A stretch of DNA of 10,533 bases from Nitrospirota bacterium (GTDB taxonomy: Bacteria > Nitrospirota > Thermodesulfovibrionia > Thermodesulfovibrionales > JdFR-88). The DNA lies in contig JAKAEG010000083.1 of NCBI GenBank assembly GCA_021819985.1, forward strand, positions 1-10,533, read 5' to 3'. The notes under the pieces are model-generated. The model was not told the origin of the DNA and did not search any database. It saw only the letters and a list, made by a program, of their open reading frames with translations. The position numbers and the translations under genes were made by a program. This document shows positions 1 through 5,329 of the stretch, piece after piece (position 1 is the first letter of the stretch; every line of letters begins with the position of its first letter).

Positions 1-211
1 AAACAGTCTGAACATCCTATGTCGTCATTCCCGCACGTCTTTAGCGCCCGATTTTATTTTGATAAAGACTGGCCAAGTTAAAATGGATGCCCGATTAAGG
101 TCCTCGGGCATGACGAACAAGGACGAAATCGATAAATACTATTATGAGACCGTTAATAAATAGAGGAAAACCCCGGTATTGTAAAAAATTTAATTTTGGG
201 AAAAGGTCTTC
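1..211. other. Intergenic region downstream of the rluA-family gene
   Basis: This gene-free stretch holds palindromic repeat copy 1 (22-116) followed by AT-rich sequence (about 117-211) leading to the stop codon of the rluA-family gene at 212. I see no clear intrinsic terminator. On the minus strand an AAAATT/AATTTT-type weak inverted repeat lies just past the stop, but it lacks a GC-rich stem. Confidence 0.6.
22..116 (+). repeat. Palindromic dispersed repeat, copy 1
   Basis: A 95-bp intergenic element. Its ends are an imperfect terminal inverted repeat: TCGTCATTCCCG at 22-33 against the reverse complement of CGGGCATGACGA at 105-116. The right half contains a perfect hairpin, ATGCCCGA (87-94) and TCGGGCAT (104-111), with a 9-nt loop. 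The left half has a second inverted pair, GTCTTTA (37-43) and TAAAGAC. A 19-nt block at 37-55 is identical to the reverse complement of 2885-2903 in copy 2. There is no coding capacity, so this is a MITE-like or REP-like sequence. Its mobility is inferred from the repeated copies only. Confidence 0.75.
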
Positions 212-1111
212 TTATTTTGCCGTCTTGAAAGGCAGCATGAAACTCTTTGGCATCGGGGACACTATCACTATCTTCCGTCCGTTTACAGGGTGCGTAAAAG
301 TAAGCCTGGCGGCGTGAAGCCCCATCCGCTCTATCGGGCTTTTACCAGTTGCCCCGTATTTTTTATCGCCCACCACCGGACATCCGATGTCCTTCATGTG
401 CACGCGTATCTGGTGTTTCCTGCCGGTCTCGATCCGCACCTCCAAAAGACTGTAACGGCGGTTTCCGGTAATGAACTTATAATGCGTTACGGCATATTTT
501 GCGAAGCTTTTTGAATCGGGCGCGGGAGCGGGGCATGACCATACGAGGCTCTCTCCGCTTTCGCATAGCCATCCAGTTATAGTATCTTCATCTTTAGGCG
601 GGCGTCCTTCAACGAGTGCGTTATAAATCTTTTCCGTTTTATCCCAGGAGTCCTGGATGGCCTTTTTGATCTCCTGGTTCTTGGCGAAAAGCATCACCCC
701 GGAGACCTCACGGTCCAGCCTGTGGATTATGAATATTTTTGCTCCCGGTATTTTCCCCCTGACGCGGGGCATACCCCCTTTTACATAGTCTGAAACGGCC
801 CTGTAAAAAGTGCTCCTGTTTTCTGTTTTCGTGCTTATGGAGAGCAACCCGGCAGGTTTTTGCGCCGCTATGAGGAACTCATCCTCATAAAGCACGGGAA
901 ACAGGGGGGGCTTAACTGCCTTCCTGCTCTTTTTTTCGATTATCTCTACGCCCTGCCCCGGCCTGACCCGCAGATCCGGCCTGAACACAGCCTTGCCGTC
1001 TACATGGACCGCCCCTTGCTTAATGAGAGACCGCGCTTTGGTTGATGACGTCCCGGTCTTCTCTGTAAGGAGAGCCAGAAGGGTGCTTGCAATTTTAGAA
1101 GTGAATCTCAT
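212..1111 (-). CDS. RluA-family 23S rRNA/tRNA pseudouridine synthase
   Basis: This protein should isomerise specific uridines to pseudouridine in structured RNA in the cytoplasm. At 299 residues it has a normal length for RluC/RluD-type enzymes. Residues about 1-60 form an S4-like RNA-binding domain (ARSLIKQGAVHVDGK). The catalytic motif HRLDREVSG at 130-138 carries the invariant nucleophile Asp133, and the C-terminal motif TGRKHQIRVHM matches the RluA signature TGRTHQIRVHL. It starts at an ATG that overlaps the preceding DUF167 stop codon by 4 nt (ATGA), so translation is probably coupled. It is the last gene of the rmuC-DUF167-rluA operon. The family assignment is firm, but the target position (RluC-, RluD- or RluA-like) cannot be decided from sequence alone. 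Confidence 0.93.
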   Translation of the reverse strand: MRFTSKIASTLLALLTEKTGTSSTKARSLIKQGAVHVDGKAVFRPDLRVRPGQGVEIIEKKSRKAVKPPLFPVLYEDEFLIAAQKPAGLLSISTKTENRSTFYRAVSDYVKGGMPRVRGKIPGAKIFIIHRLDREVSGVMLFAKNQEIKKAIQDSWDKTEKIYNALVEGRPPKDEDTITGWLCESGESLVWSCPAPAPDSKSFAKYAVTHYKFITGNRRYSLLEVRIETGRKHQIRVHMKDIGCPVVGDKKYGATGKSPIERMGLHAARLTFTHPVNGRKIVIVSPMPKSFMLPFKTAK

Positions 1112-1455
1112 TCCGGTATCTTAAGCTCCTCTATGCCCCCGATAAAAACAAGTTTCTGTTTTGAGGAGGTCCCTTTTAATATCCTTATGGCGGATTTCCT
1201 TATCCTGAAAGTATCGGAGAGCAGCTCTATCAGCTCCTCGTTTGCCCTGCCTTCGACAGGGGGGCCCGTAAGTTTTATCTTGAGGGCGTCCGCGTGCAGC
1301 CCGGCAATATGTCTTTTTGAACTGCGGGGCTCCACCTTCACCTTGAAGATGATCCCGTCTTTGGTTTTATCAAAAGGTATTTTAATTTTAAAAAAATTTC
1401 CTTTGGGATTTTTTATTTTCCGCTCAGTTCTCTTCTTCGCCTTCAGCTTGCCCAT
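1108..1455 (-). CDS. DUF167 / YggU-family protein
   Basis: A small basic protein of 115 residues. The core from about residue 35 (VKVEPRSSKRHIAG, LKIKLTGPPVEGRANEELIELL, then a SAIRILKGTSSKQKLV segment) matches the YggU/DUF167 family, whose typical pattern is P-x-A/S-x-R, followed by a PPVEGKAN-like motif and an SGxxSxxK-like motif. Its biochemical role is not established. The first 30 or so residues are a lysine/arginine-rich extension (MGKLKAKKRTERKIKNPKG) beyond the usual domain. The ATG lies inside the end of rmuC, giving a 32-nt overlap in another frame, and I see no in-frame ATG/GTG start before the conserved core. The stop overlaps the next gene's start. The tight overlaps suggest co-translation with the RluA-family enzyme. 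Confidence 0.88.
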   Translation of the reverse strand: MGKLKAKKRTERKIKNPKGNFFKIKIPFDKTKDGIIFKVKVEPRSSKRHIAGLHADALKIKLTGPPVEGRANEELIELLSDTFRIRKSAIRILKGTSSKQKLVFIGGIEELKIPE

Positions 1456-2794
1456 CCGGTTGCATGAGCAAGTCTTTATCCTCGGGCATTTGCTGTATCC
1501 TTCTCAGTTTAACCTGTATCTGTCTGGACCTGACCCCTACCAGCGTGTCCAATTCCTTGCTGGTCTGGCTGAGCTTGTCCTGTGCGCGCTTCAGGACATC
1601 CCCAAAGCGGTCGAATTCGGTCTTCACGGCGCCAAGTATCTTCCATACCTCGCTCGATCTTTTTTCTATTGCAAGCGTGCTGAAGCCCATCTGAAGGCTG
1701 TTCAGGAAGGCGGCCAGCGTGGTCGGCCCCGTTATCGTAATGCGGTAGTCCCGCTGGAGCACCTCAAAGAGGCCGGGCCGCCTGACCACTTCGGCATAAA
1801 GCCCCTCGATGGGAAGAAACATGATGCCGAAATCCGTTGTGCCCGGCGGGTCCAGGTACTTGTCCCTGATGTCCTTTGCGCTTTTTTTGATCGCCTGCTC
1901 AAGAAGCTTCGAGGTTTCCTCTATCAGTGCAGTGTTGCCCTGGTCATATGCCTCGGCCAGGGAATAATAGACCTCCAGCGGGAATTTTGAGTCTATGGGC
2001 AGATATACTATGCTTCCTTCCTGGTCTCTGCCGGGCAGCCTTATCGCGAACTCAACGTTTTCCCGCGTGCCTTTCTTCACCGCCACATTTTTTTCATACT
2101 GCTCCGGGGCGAGTATCTGTTCCAGGATGTTTCCAAGCTGTATCTCGCCGTGGATGCCGCGCGTCTTCACGTTTGAGAGCATCTTTTTCAGGTCTCCCAC
2201 GCCCACCGCAAGGTTCTGCATGTCTCCCAGCCCTTTATGCACCTGCTCCAGGCGCTCGCTTACGAGCCTGAAAGATTCGCCAAGTCTCTGCTCAAGGGTT
2301 TTATGGAGTTTCTCATCCACGGTCTCGCGCATTTTTTCCAGCTTCATGCTGGTATCTTCCTGGATGGATTTCAGTCTCGACTCCACTGACTCGCGCACGC
2401 CTTCCAGTTTTTTCTCGACCGTCTGTATCAGTTCCGTGTGCCTGCCGGTCATCTTTTCAAGCTGCTCCACAGTGGACCTTGTGAGGGTCACAAGCTGCCC
2501 GGAAAAGACGTCGAGCTGATTTTTCTGGCTATGGGCTATCTCGGCCATCCTGGCCGATACGGAATCGGTGAAACCCCTGAGTGAGCTGCCCAGTTCCTCT
2601 CGGGCGTCCTTCGCGTTCCGCTGGGACTCTTCTCTGATCCGGGACAGCTCGTCCTTTATGCTGGTGTCCAGATAGGCTATCCGGTCCTTCAGCTCTTTGG
2701 TATCTTCTGAGGGCCGTCTGCTGACCGTCTTAAAAGAGAGCCAGATATTTGCGGCGAGCAGGGCGGTTATAAATAAAAGAAGCGGGATGATCAC
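1424..2794 (-). CDS. rmuC: RmuC-family DNA recombination protein
   Basis: RmuC is a membrane-anchored predicted nuclease-fold protein that limits recombination at inverted repeats in E. coli. Here, residues 2-20 (IIPLLLFITALLAANIWLS) form a single N-terminal membrane segment. Residues about 25-195 are a long, charged coiled coil. The RmuC domain follows at roughly 195-430, with HGEIQLGNILEQIL (215-228) and the PD-(D/E)xK-like strand YLPIDSKFPLEVY (264-276; Asp268 and Lys270). At 456 residues it is full length. The start codon is GTG at 2794, with no Shine-Dalgarno sequence. An extended -10 box (TGCTAAAAT) ends 6 nt before it, suggesting a leaderless transcript. It is the first gene of a three-gene operon, and its 3' end overlaps the DUF167 gene. 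Confidence 0.93.
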   Translation of the reverse strand: MIIPLLLFITALLAANIWLSFKTVSRRPSEDTKELKDRIAYLDTSIKDELSRIREESQRNAKDAREELGSSLRGFTDSVSARMAEIAHSQKNQLDVFSGQLVTLTRSTVEQLEKMTGRHTELIQTVEKKLEGVRESVESRLKSIQEDTSMKLEKMRETVDEKLHKTLEQRLGESFRLVSERLEQVHKGLGDMQNLAVGVGDLKKMLSNVKTRGIHGEIQLGNILEQILAPEQYEKNVAVKKGTRENVEFAIRLPGRDQEGSIVYLPIDSKFPLEVYYSLAEAYDQGNTALIEETSKLLEQAIKKSAKDIRDKYLDPPGTTDFGIMFLPIEGLYAEVVRRPGLFEVLQRDYRITITGPTTLAAFLNSLQMGFSTLAIEKRSSEVWKILGAVKTEFDRFGDVLKRAQDKLSQTSKELDTLVGVRSRQIQVKLRRIQQMPEDKDLLMQPDGQAEGEEEN

Positions 2795-2800
2795 GATGTG

Positions 2801-2830
2801 ATTTTAGCAATAACTCTTTTTTTTAAGCAA
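2801..2830 (-). promoter_or_regulatory. Candidate rmuC promoter, leaderless type
   Basis: Reading the minus strand, TTGCTT (2830-2825), an 18-nt spacer and TAAAAT (2806-2801) preceded by TGC form an extended -10 promoter. Six bases (CACATC) then separate it from the GTG start at 2794. The expected transcription start therefore falls on or next to the start codon. It is inferred from pattern only. Confidence 0.5.
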
Positions 2831-2848
2831 ATAGCCGGGTGCTTGTTG

Positions 2849-2918
2849 ATCGGGCATTTAAGGTGGCCAATCTTTATCAAGACAAAAATCGGGCGCTAAA
2901 GACATCGGGAATAATGAC
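2849..2918 (-). repeat. Palindromic dispersed repeat, copy 2 (inverted relative to copy 1)
   Basis: The reverse complement of this stretch aligns with copy 1 over most of its length. It shares GTCATT, the identical 19-nt block GTCTTTAGCGCCCGATTTT, the TTGATAAAGA-TGGCCA segment and the terminal ATGCCCGAT. The outer end past ATGCCCGAT, which forms the second hairpin arm in copy 1, is missing, so this is a truncated copy. Copies 1 and 2 flank the rmuC-DUF167-rluA operon in inverted orientation. Confidence 0.7.
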
Positions 2919-2980
2919 TGCAGTAAAAAACAACTGAAATACGTGAAAGTTATTTTCCAGCAAAGATGGAGCTTGGAGAC

Positions 2981-3056
2981 GTCATGCCCGAGTGTCTTAG
3001 GCGGGCATCCGCTTTGACGTTGCTTTAAAATGGATTCCCGCCTCCGCAGGAATGAC
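2981..3056 (-). repeat. Palindromic dispersed repeat, copy 3
   Basis: The element begins with GTCATGCCCG and ends with AGGAATGAC, again a terminal inverted repeat. It contains the hairpin arms ATGCCCG (2984-2990) and CGGGCAT (3002-3008). A second imperfect palindrome at 3034-3053 begins ATTCCCGC and ends GCAGGAAT. The segment TTTAAAATGGATTCCCG corresponds to the CGGGAATCCATTTTAA part of copy 4. The middle differs from copy 1, so the family is modular: two short hairpins joined by a variable spacer. Confidence 0.65.
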
Positions 3057-3123
3057 GAACAAAGAAAAGCCGGAATGATGACTGCAAGCGGACCAGTTCA
3101 GGATTTTACTAAATGGATTTCCT

Positions 3124-3129
3124 TATAAT
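3124..3129 (+). promoter_or_regulatory. Candidate -10 box of nfo, leaderless type
   Basis: A perfect TATAAT is followed by six bases (GAACAT) and then the nfo ATG at 3136. No purine-rich Shine-Dalgarno sequence fits before the start. I cannot identify a good -35 box at 17 nt spacing (GGATTT at 3101-3106 is poor), so the promoter call rests on the -10 alone. Confidence 0.45.
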
Positions 3130-3135
3130 GAACAT

Positions 3136-3990
3136 ATGAGAAAGTTCGGCGTGCATGTTTCCATTGAAGGCGGGTTTTCAAAGGCGATCGAGCGGGCAAA
3201 CGCGCTGGGCTGCACCACTCTTCAGTTTTTCTCCCACAGCCCCAGAAGCTGGCAGCTGGCGGACATACAGGCTGAACAGGCGCGCCTGTTCAGGGAGGAA
3301 AGAGAAAAGCTGGGGCTTGGTCCTGTATTCATTCACGCCTGTTATCTGCTGACATTATCAAGTGAAGACACAGCCCTTCGGGAAAAATCTGTCTGGATGC
3401 TGGGTGAGGAGATGAGTAGGGCCGATATCATAGGGGCGGACTATGTAGTTGTACATTCCGGCCATTCCGGTAATTCCGAAACCGAAGAAGAGGAGGGTGA
3501 CAGCATACTCTTTATCGAATCCATAAAAAGCGTGCTTGGAAAGGGGAAGAAAAGCAAAAAATTCAAAGCCGGTCTTTTGCTTGAAAACACCGCTCAAGCC
3601 CCGCCGCCAGGCGGGCCTCCTTCATCCATGAAGGCGCTGTCGCGGGCGGTCCTTGAGTCAGGGGCCGCGGGGATGTGCTTCGATACGTGCCATGGTTTCG
3701 CTTCCGGATACGATGTCAGGACCGCGGAAGGGTTGAAGCTTATCGCGCATCAAACAGAGGGCGTAAAGATGCATCTTATTCATTTGAACGATGCGAAGGG
3801 TCCGCTTGGCTCCGGGTTAGACCGGCATGAGCACCTTGGAAAAGGCGGCATTGGCCTGGAGGGGTTCAGGAATTTTCTCGGCTTCGGCCCTCCTTTCAAA
3901 GGGGTGCCCGTAATAATGGAGACGCCCAAAAAAGATGAAGGCGACGATCCTATGAATTTACGGACCGCTAAAGCGCTCCTTGGCCCATGA
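3136..3990 (+). CDS. nfo: Endonuclease IV (deoxyribonuclease IV), AP endonuclease family 2
   Basis: This enzyme cleaves DNA 5' to abasic sites in base excision repair and removes 3'-blocking groups. It is a TIM-barrel protein with three zinc ions. The 284-residue length is normal. All nine zinc ligands expected from E. coli Nfo appear to be present: His67 (FIHACYL), His107 (VVHSGH), Glu150 (LLENTAQ), Asp183 and His186 (FDTCHGFASGYD), His216 (HLNDAKG), Asp229 and His231 (LDRHEHLGKG), and Glu262 (METPK). The N-terminus FGVHVSIEGGF is also typical. An active enzyme is therefore expected. The ATG at 3136 directly follows a TATAAT box, so the mRNA may be leaderless. It diverges from rmuC and is followed by a 170-nt gap before the next plus-strand gene. 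Confidence 0.96.
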   Translation: MRKFGVHVSIEGGFSKAIERANALGCTTLQFFSHSPRSWQLADIQAEQARLFREEREKLGLGPVFIHACYLLTLSSEDTALREKSVWMLGEEMSRADIIGADYVVVHSGHSGNSETEEEEGDSILFIESIKSVLGKGKKSKKFKAGLLLENTAQAPPPGGPPSSMKALSRAVLESGAAGMCFDTCHGFASGYDVRTAEGLKLIAHQTEGVKMHLIHLNDAKGPLGSGLDRHEHLGKGGIGLEGFRNFLGFGPPFKGVPVIMETPKKDEGDDPMNLRTAKALLGP

Positions 3991-4038
3991 ACCTGCGTAC
4001 CGTAAGGACGCTCCTGTCCTGATATCCAGCCCCGGAAA

Positions 4039-4085
4039 CGATAGTTCCCGTTCAATCAACGATCGTTCACTTTGAGGAATCGTTC
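4039..4085 (+). promoter_or_regulatory. Possible operator array upstream of the winged-helix gene
   Basis: Three related words lie upstream of the candidate -35 box: CGATAGTTC (4039-4047), CGATCGTTC (4060-4068) and AATCGTTC (4078-4085). The middle one sits in a perfect 10-bp palindrome, AACGATCGTT (4058-4067), and the last lies in GGAATCGTTCC. The end-to-end offsets are 21 and 17 nt, roughly two helical turns or slightly less. They could be binding sites for the adjacent winged-helix protein or for another regulator. There is no direct evidence. Confidence 0.3.
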
Positions 4086-4124
4086 CCTTTCAGACACCTC
4101 ATGTTCAAAAAAATGATTTTTTTG

Positions 4125-4153
4125 TTGACATTTGAAATGAAATACTTTTTTAT
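4125..4153 (+). promoter_or_regulatory. Candidate promoter of the winged-helix/NTase gene
   Basis: A perfect -35 box TTGACA (4125-4130), a 17-nt spacer and a TTTTAT -10-like hexamer (4148-4153) precede the ATG at 4161 by 7 nt. TATATA at 4151-4156 is an alternative -10 with a longer spacer. The predicted transcript start falls at the ATG, implying a leaderless mRNA. This also argues against the more upstream ATG at 4101, which would lie upstream of the promoter. Confidence 0.5.
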
Positions 4154-4160
4154 ATATCAG

Positions 4161-4703
4161 ATGTTGAAGAAGCTTTTTTCATCAGCCATAAGAGCAGAGG
4201 TCCTCTCGCTGCTGTTAAACAGCCCGGAGGACAGGTTTTACATGAGAGAGATATCGAGGCTCCTCGAGAAAAATCCCTCTGCCGTAAAAAGAGAGCTGGA
4301 CAGCCTCGAAAAGATCGGGGTGGTAAAAAGCGAGAAAGTCGCCAATCTGAAATACTTCCAGGCGGACGAGAGTTCTCCCCTTTATTATGAACTTAAAAAC
4401 CTGATAACGAAATCCCTTGGACTTGCCGGCAGCCTTAAGGCCCTCTTGAGGGGCAGCGCTGTTTGCGCGTTCATTTTCGGGCCGTACGCGGAAGGCAGGG
4501 ATGTAAAGACAGTGGACCTCATGGTGGTCACGAACGGCGATATCGAAGAAAAGGCCATCAGGAAAACTGCCAAAAATTTCGGGTACAAAGTGACTCTCAC
4601 TCGCATGAGCGAACAGGAGTACCGCCAGAGGAAAAAATCGCGCGACCGCGCCCTGCAGAAAATACTTTCTGACAGGAGGATTCCTCTTTTAGGGAGAGCG
4701 TAA
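4161..4703 (+). CDS. Winged-helix DNA-binding protein with degenerate nucleotidyltransferase domain
   Basis: I chose the ATG at 4161 (180 residues) over the ATG at 4101. The upstream extension is AT-rich, not domain-like, and contains the likely promoter. Residues about 5-70 form an ArsR/MarR-like winged helix (EVLSLLLN, FYMREISRLLEKNPSAVKRELDSLEKIGVVKSEKVANLKYFQAD). Residues about 95-150 resemble a minimal DNA polymerase beta-type nucleotidyltransferase (FIFGPYAEGRDVKTVDLMVV). The family signature is GSxARGx(n)SDIDLxV. Here the key Gly-Ser is Gly-Pro (107-108) and the first metal-binding Asp is Thr117, with only Asp119 kept. Catalysis is therefore doubtful, and the domain may sense or bind a ligand. 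Such fusions are usually annotated as transcriptional regulators. It is not paired with a HEPN gene, so it is not a typical MNT antitoxin. The tail (residues 150-180) is very basic. Confidence 0.8.
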   Translation: MLKKLFSSAIRAEVLSLLLNSPEDRFYMREISRLLEKNPSAVKRELDSLEKIGVVKSEKVANLKYFQADESSPLYYELKNLITKSLGLAGSLKALLRGSAVCAFIFGPYAEGRDVKTVDLMVVTNGDIEEKAIRKTAKNFGYKVTLTRMSEQEYRQRKKSRDRALQKILSDRRIPLLGRA

Positions 4704-4746
4704 CCGCCGCTCCGGCCAGCCGAGGAGGGGGCTGGGGCAAACAAGA

Positions 4747-4756
4747 AAGGAGGTGA
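4747..4756 (+). promoter_or_regulatory. Full-length Shine-Dalgarno sequence of the H1-like gene
   Basis: AAGGAGGTGA is complementary to almost the entire anti-Shine-Dalgarno tail of 16S rRNA. It ends 6 nt before the ATG at 4763. It is much stronger than the signals of the surrounding genes and implies high expression. Confidence 0.85.
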
Positions 4757-4762
4757 CAACAG

Positions 4763-4978
4763 ATGGCGACAGTGAAGAAACCAGCAGCAAAGACAGCGGC
4801 CAAGAAACCCGTAGCCAAGAAAACGGCAGCGGCCAAGGCCACAGTGACGAAGAAGGCAGCAGCCCCGAAAAAGGCAGCAGCTACGAAGAAAGCTGCGGCC
4901 CCCAAGGCAGCGGCCCCGAAAAAGGCAGTGGCAGCCAAAAAGCCGGCGGCCAAAAAACCGGCAGCGAAAAAGAAATAA
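4763..4978 (+). CDS. Lysine/alanine-rich histone-H1-like DNA-binding protein
   Basis: This 71-residue protein is built from only six amino acids: 29 Ala, 24 Lys, 7 Pro, 6 Thr, 4 Val and the initiator Met. It has no acidic, aromatic or sulphur-containing residues after Met1. The (K)KAAAPKK / KKPAAKK repeats resemble the C-terminal tail of eukaryotic histone H1 and bacterial H1-like proteins such as chlamydial Hc1/Hc2 and AlgP-type tails. It is probably a disordered, nucleic-acid-condensing protein of the nucleoid, though RNA or polyphosphate binding is also possible. The near-perfect Shine-Dalgarno site and the strong terminator 18 nt downstream suggest an abundant, independently terminated transcript. 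It begins 59 nt after the winged-helix gene and could be read from it or from its own promoter. Low complexity means homology searches will be uninformative. Confidence 0.88.
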   Translation: MATVKKPAAKTAAKKPVAKKTAAAKATVTKKAAAPKKAAATKKAAAPKAAAPKKAVAAKKPAAKKPAAKKK

Positions 4979-4996
4979 CTTTTTCGAAAAAGGGCT

Positions 4997-5056
4997 AAGC
5001 TGGGAAGACAATTAGAGGTTTTAAGCTAACTAAAAACTCTTCCCAGCTTTTTTTTT
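4997..5056 (+). terminator. Strong intrinsic terminator of the H1-like gene
   Basis: A perfect 12-bp stem is formed by AAGCTGGGAAGA (4997-5008) and TCTTCCCAGCTT (5038-5049), followed by an uninterrupted T-run (5048-5056). The 29-nt loop can fold further through GTTTT (5018-5022) with AAAAC (5033-5037). A separate 14-bp palindrome, CTTTTTCGAAAAAG (4979-4992), lies directly after the stop codon and may be an extra structure. Confidence 0.92.
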
Positions 5057-5062
5057 GTTTGA

Positions 5063-5094
5063 AACACTAGTGGATTAAGAGCCTGCTGAAGGAG
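5063..5094 (+). repeat. AACACTAGT direct repeat, left copy
   Basis: AACACTAGTGGATTAAGAG, then CCTGCTGAAGGAG, resembles the sequence at 5297-5329 (AACACTAGTAGATTCAAGG, then GCCTGGCCGAAGG). The first 14 nt differ at one position. The two copies lie on either side of palindromic repeat copy 4 in the same orientation. Confidence 0.6.
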
Positions 5095-5131
5095 TTTTGG
5101 GTCTTCAGGATTTTGTGGACCGCCTTAGTTT

Positions 5132-5240
5132 GTCATTCCCGCTCAGGCGGGAATCCATTTTAAATTAAATTAAATTAAATTAAATTAAATTAAATTAAAA
5201 ACGTCAAATTGGATGCCCGATTAAGACATTCGGGCATGAC
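5132..5240 (+). repeat. Palindromic dispersed repeat, copy 4, with a TAAAT expansion
   Basis: The element runs from GTCATTCCCG to CGGGCATGAC. The left module is a perfect hairpin, ATTCCCGC (5135-5142), loop TCAG, GCGGGAAT (5147-5154). This fits the ATTCCC-N8-GGGAAT pattern of Neisseria dRS3-type repeats. The right module is ATGCCCGA (5213-5220), a 9-nt loop, and TCGGGCAT (5230-5237), the same hairpin as in copy 1. Between the modules, where copy 1 has only a short TTAAAATGG-type link, there is an (A/T)-only pentanucleotide tract. Confidence 0.75.
5161..5195 (+). repeat. (TAAAT)7 pentanucleotide microsatellite
   Basis: Seven perfect tandem TAAAT units are followed by a TAAAA variant, inside palindromic repeat copy 4. 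Such tracts change length by replication slippage. It is not close enough to a promoter or inside a reading frame for an obvious phase-variation role. Confidence 0.9.
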
Positions 5241-5296
5241 GTCCTCCAGGATTAAGAAACTTTCTTGGATAGATATGAAACGGATTAATAACTCGC

Positions 5297-5329
5297 AACA
5301 CTAGTAGATTCAAGGGCCTGGCCGAAGGA
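5297..5329 (+). repeat. AACACTAGT direct repeat, right copy
   Basis: This is the partner of the copy at 5063-5094. It begins AACACTAGTAGATT, and a GGCCTGGCCGAAGG stretch parallels GCCTGCTGAAGG. It is followed by a short hairpin, TTCCCC (5332-5337) and GGGGAA (5344-5349), near the 3' end of lpxC. Confidence 0.6.

Larger units (their letters stand above)
2795..3135. other. Divergent intergenic region between rmuC and nfo
   Basis: This gap of about 340 bp contains the rmuC promoter, repeat copies 2 and 3, and the nfo -10 box. A short motif, GGAATAATGACTGCA at 2908-2922, recurs as GGAATGATGACTGCA at 3072-3086. This suggests nested or tandem insertion of related repeat pieces. No open frame here resembles a gene. 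Confidence 0.6.

Noticed and set aside
1133..1990. Plus-strand open frame of 285 codons antisense to rmuC and the DUF167 gene
   Set aside because: It lies opposite two recognisable genes, has no family motif and no start signal. It is a shadow frame.
4101..4160. Upstream ATG at 4101 as the start of the winged-helix gene
   Set aside because: The extra 20 residues are AT-rich non-domain sequence, and a TTGACA promoter lies inside this stretch.
4716..4735. CCAGCC/GGCTGG hairpin before the H1-like gene as a terminator or riboswitch
   Set aside because: It is a short stem without a T-run and with no riboswitch-like conserved core. It may be chance in a GC-rich stretch.
4385..5011. Long minus-strand frames (208 and 118 codons) across the H1-like gene
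   Set aside because: They arise because the Ala/Lys codon repeats keep several frames open. Their composition is Cys/Phe/Arg- or Ala/Phe-rich low complexity, and they run through the terminator or the upstream gene.
5161..5200. TAAAT tandem tract as a CRISPR array
   Set aside because: Five-nucleotide units without spacers are a microsatellite, not a CRISPR.
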